Positions 62,761 through 64,000 of a stretch of DNA of 64,000 nt are shown here, piece after piece; the stretch's first letter is position 1, and each line of letters starts with the position of its first letter. The stretch comes from Rhizobium sp. S152 (GTDB lineage: Bacteria; Pseudomonadota; Alphaproteobacteria; Rhizobiales; Rhizobiaceae): assembly GCF_030380735.1 (NCBI RefSeq), contig NZ_JAUDRZ010000002.1, forward strand, positions 1 to 64,000, in the 5' to 3' direction. A model generated the notes under the pieces. That model made no database searches and was not told where the DNA came from. It saw only the letters and a list, made by a program, of their open reading frames with translations. Both the position numbers and the translations under genes were made by a program.

Positions 62761-63897
62761 ATGCGTTTTGACATCGATAACTCCCTGATCAATTCGCTGC
62801 TGCCAGCCATTGTCCAGGCGGAGGATGGCCTGGCGCGGCTGGATGAGCGGGCGGCGCGGGCGTCGATCGGCGGCGGCTTTTCGGAGCGGCGGCATTATTT
62901 CGATGCCGTCGGCGCCCTGTGGGTGGCCGGCGAACTGGTGCATGTCGAGGATCTCGTCCTCCACGACGCTCATATGGATACCCGCTCGCCGAGCCACGAA
63001 CTGACGATCGCGCATGCGGTCCTGCGGGCACGCCGCCGGATCTGGACGGGTGATCCGGCATGGGCGCTGACCTCGGCGGGTCTCGGCGTGCTTGCCGGCA
63101 TCGGCGGGGAAGGCGAGGGCGATGCGGTTCCGGGCAAAACCGCGATATCGCTGGGCGAGGACGACAGGGACGACGCGGTGGACGATGCGCTGGCCGCCGA
63201 ACTCGCCGAGATCGACGCCGTGCTCGAACGCTCGCAGCGCCTGCTGGACAGCCATGCCAACAAGGTGGCGGCGGAAGCGCCAGCGCCTGCCGAGCCGGTC
63301 AAGGAAAAGCGCCGGGACGATCCGCTCGGCCTCTTCGACGACGAGGAATGGGACGAAGCGGCGCGGCTCAAACAATGGCGCAAGGTGCTCGCTACCGCCG
63401 ACGATTTGCCGCCGGTGCTGGGCGCCGCGCTGATGTTCGAGGCTTGGGAAAAGATCGAGCCGCTGCGCCGCCAGCATTGGCTGGGCGGAGTGCTGGTGGC
63501 GAGTTACCTGAGGGCGCGCGGCAAGGTCACGTCGCATCTGTTTTCGTTCTACACCGGCCTGAAGACAATCCGCCACGAACGCCGGCGCTCGCGCGACCGC
63601 CTGACGCGGCTGCAATCCTTCCTGGAGGGGATGAGCGAAAGTGCCGTACTCGGCCTGAAGGAGATGGATCGTCTTTCGCTGGCGGAGACGCAGATGGAGC
63701 TGCGCTTCCGCGACCGCCGCTCGAATAGCAGCCTGCCGCAGCTCGCCGAACTCGTTCTGTCACGACCGATGGTCTCGACGGCGATGGTCGCTCGCGAACT
63801 CAAGGTCACGAGCCGTGGGGCGCTCAATCTGCTCAACGATATCGGCGTGCGCGAGATGACCGGCCGCGGCCGCTACCGGGCATGGGGCATCATCTGA
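62761..63897 (+). CDS. RHE_PE00001 family protein (DUF1612, HTH C-terminus)
   Basis: 378 aa from ATG 62761. DUF1612 N-terminal part (LLPAIVQAEDGLARLDERAA, GALWVAGELVHVEDLVLHDA, SPSHELTIAHAVLRARRRIW), an acidic linker near residue 140, and a C-terminal helix-turn-helix (LVLSRPMVSTAMVARELKVT, SRGALNLLNDIGVREMTGRG). This is the plasmid- and chromosome-borne RHE_PE00001 family found widely in rhizobia, likely DNA binding. Function unknown. Confidence 0.88.
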   Translation: MRFDIDNSLINSLLPAIVQAEDGLARLDERAARASIGGGFSERRHYFDAVGALWVAGELVHVEDLVLHDAHMDTRSPSHELTIAHAVLRARRRIWTGDPAWALTSAGLGVLAGIGGEGEGDAVPGKTAISLGEDDRDDAVDDALAAELAEIDAVLERSQRLLDSHANKVAAEAPAPAEPVKEKRRDDPLGLFDDEEWDEAARLKQWRKVLATADDLPPVLGAALMFEAWEKIEPLRRQHWLGGVLVASYLRARGKVTSHLFSFYTGLKTIRHERRRSRDRLTRLQSFLEGMSESAVLGLKEMDRLSLAETQMELRFRDRRSNSSLPQLAELVLSRPMVSTAMVARELKVTSRGALNLLNDIGVREMTGRGRYRAWGII

Positions 63898-63916
63898 CGA
63901 ACAGCCAGGAAACAGA

Positions 63917-63946
63917 AAAGCGGCCGAGGATTGCCCCGGCCGCTTT
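63917..63946. terminator. bidirectional intrinsic terminator
   Basis: AAAGCGGCCG (63917-63926) pairs perfectly with CGGCCGCTTT (63937-63946); CCTTT follows on the plus strand and CTGTTT on the minus strand. 20 bases after the RHE_PE00001 stop. Confidence 0.75.
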
Positions 63947-64000
63947 CCTTTGGTGAACACCCGATCCGTGCTTCCTGTCACAGATTGCGGATCGGGCGTT

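Noticed and set aside
1..64000. CRISPR arrays, integrases, transposases, insertion sequences, replication origins
   Set aside because: No regularly spaced repeats, no integrase or transposase motifs and no DnaA/RepABC-type arrangement seen.

Overview
The window looks like an alphaproteobacterial (Rhizobiales, Rhizobium/Agrobacterium-like) replicon. Supporting signs are SyrB-like proteins, DUF2934/DUF2171/DUF6894-type stress genes with EcfG-type promoters (GGAAC-N16-nnTT), two RIME-like intergenic repeats, a histidine tRNA with A73 and no G-1, and typical rhizobial ABC operons. By eye the DNA falls into two halves. About 1-33.5 kb has lower G+C and is gene-patchy and accessory. About 33.6-64 kb is high-G+C, tightly packed metabolic DNA.

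Region by region. 0.1-2.6 kb holds three secreted or periplasmic proteins, the last with a ClpP-like fold. 2.9-8.2 kb is mobile-element-like: a frameshifted phage-type N6-adenine methyltransferase, a membrane-anchored thermonuclease, an unknown gene, and two tandem translationally coupled C5-cytosine methyltransferases. 8.6-16.9 kb is a general-stress neighbourhood: SyrB-like proteins, several small conserved proteins, an FAD/NAD(P)-binding protein, a MOSC protein, a DUF883-like membrane protein and a cytoplasmic alpha-amylase. Five EcfG-type promoters lie here and a sixth lies upstream of a stress-type SDR gene near 41 kb. A CAT-anticodon tRNA sits at 16,987.

17.4-33.2 kb, between that tRNA and a GTG-anticodon tRNA, is a compact defence island. 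It contains (i) a 1,438-aa STAND-like NTPase with an Mrr-like nuclease N-terminus (Avs-like layout); (ii) a three-gene operon of unknown proteins on the minus strand; (iii) an Ec67-type retron, with a ~127-nt msr-msd RNA bounded by a 12-bp inverted repeat just upstream of an RT-TOPRIM gene that carries a one-base frameshift in the TOPRIM half; (iv) a PIN-domain protein; (v) a short-Argonaute pair, DUF4365(DREN)-APAZ plus catalytically inactive pAgo, i.e. a SPARDA-type system; (vi) a SWIM-finger/BRCT protein; and (vii) a NACHT NTPase with a restriction-endonuclease-like N-terminus. No integrase and no duplicated tRNA end were seen, so the mobility mechanism is unresolved.

The right half encodes metabolism and transport: a GntR regulator, PLP enzyme and carbohydrate ABC transporter operon; a stress-type SDR; a sulfate ABC operon (cysA, cysW, cysT, substrate-binding protein); a PTS-IIA-like protein; an ABC exporter; a polyol dehydrogenase; a mercuric-reductase-like flavoprotein; glutaryl-CoA dehydrogenase; a 3-hydroxyisobutyrate dehydrogenase-like protein; an EamA transporter; a Gfo/Idh/MocA-DUF993-sugar isomerase operon; an FdhF/YdeP oxidoreductase; an old-yellow-enzyme; and an RHE_PE00001 (DUF1612) protein.

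The most interesting content is the retron plus SPARDA plus NTPase defence cluster. A possible Shine-Dalgarno-sequestering RNA switch upstream of 9,095 and the EcfG promoter cluster come next.
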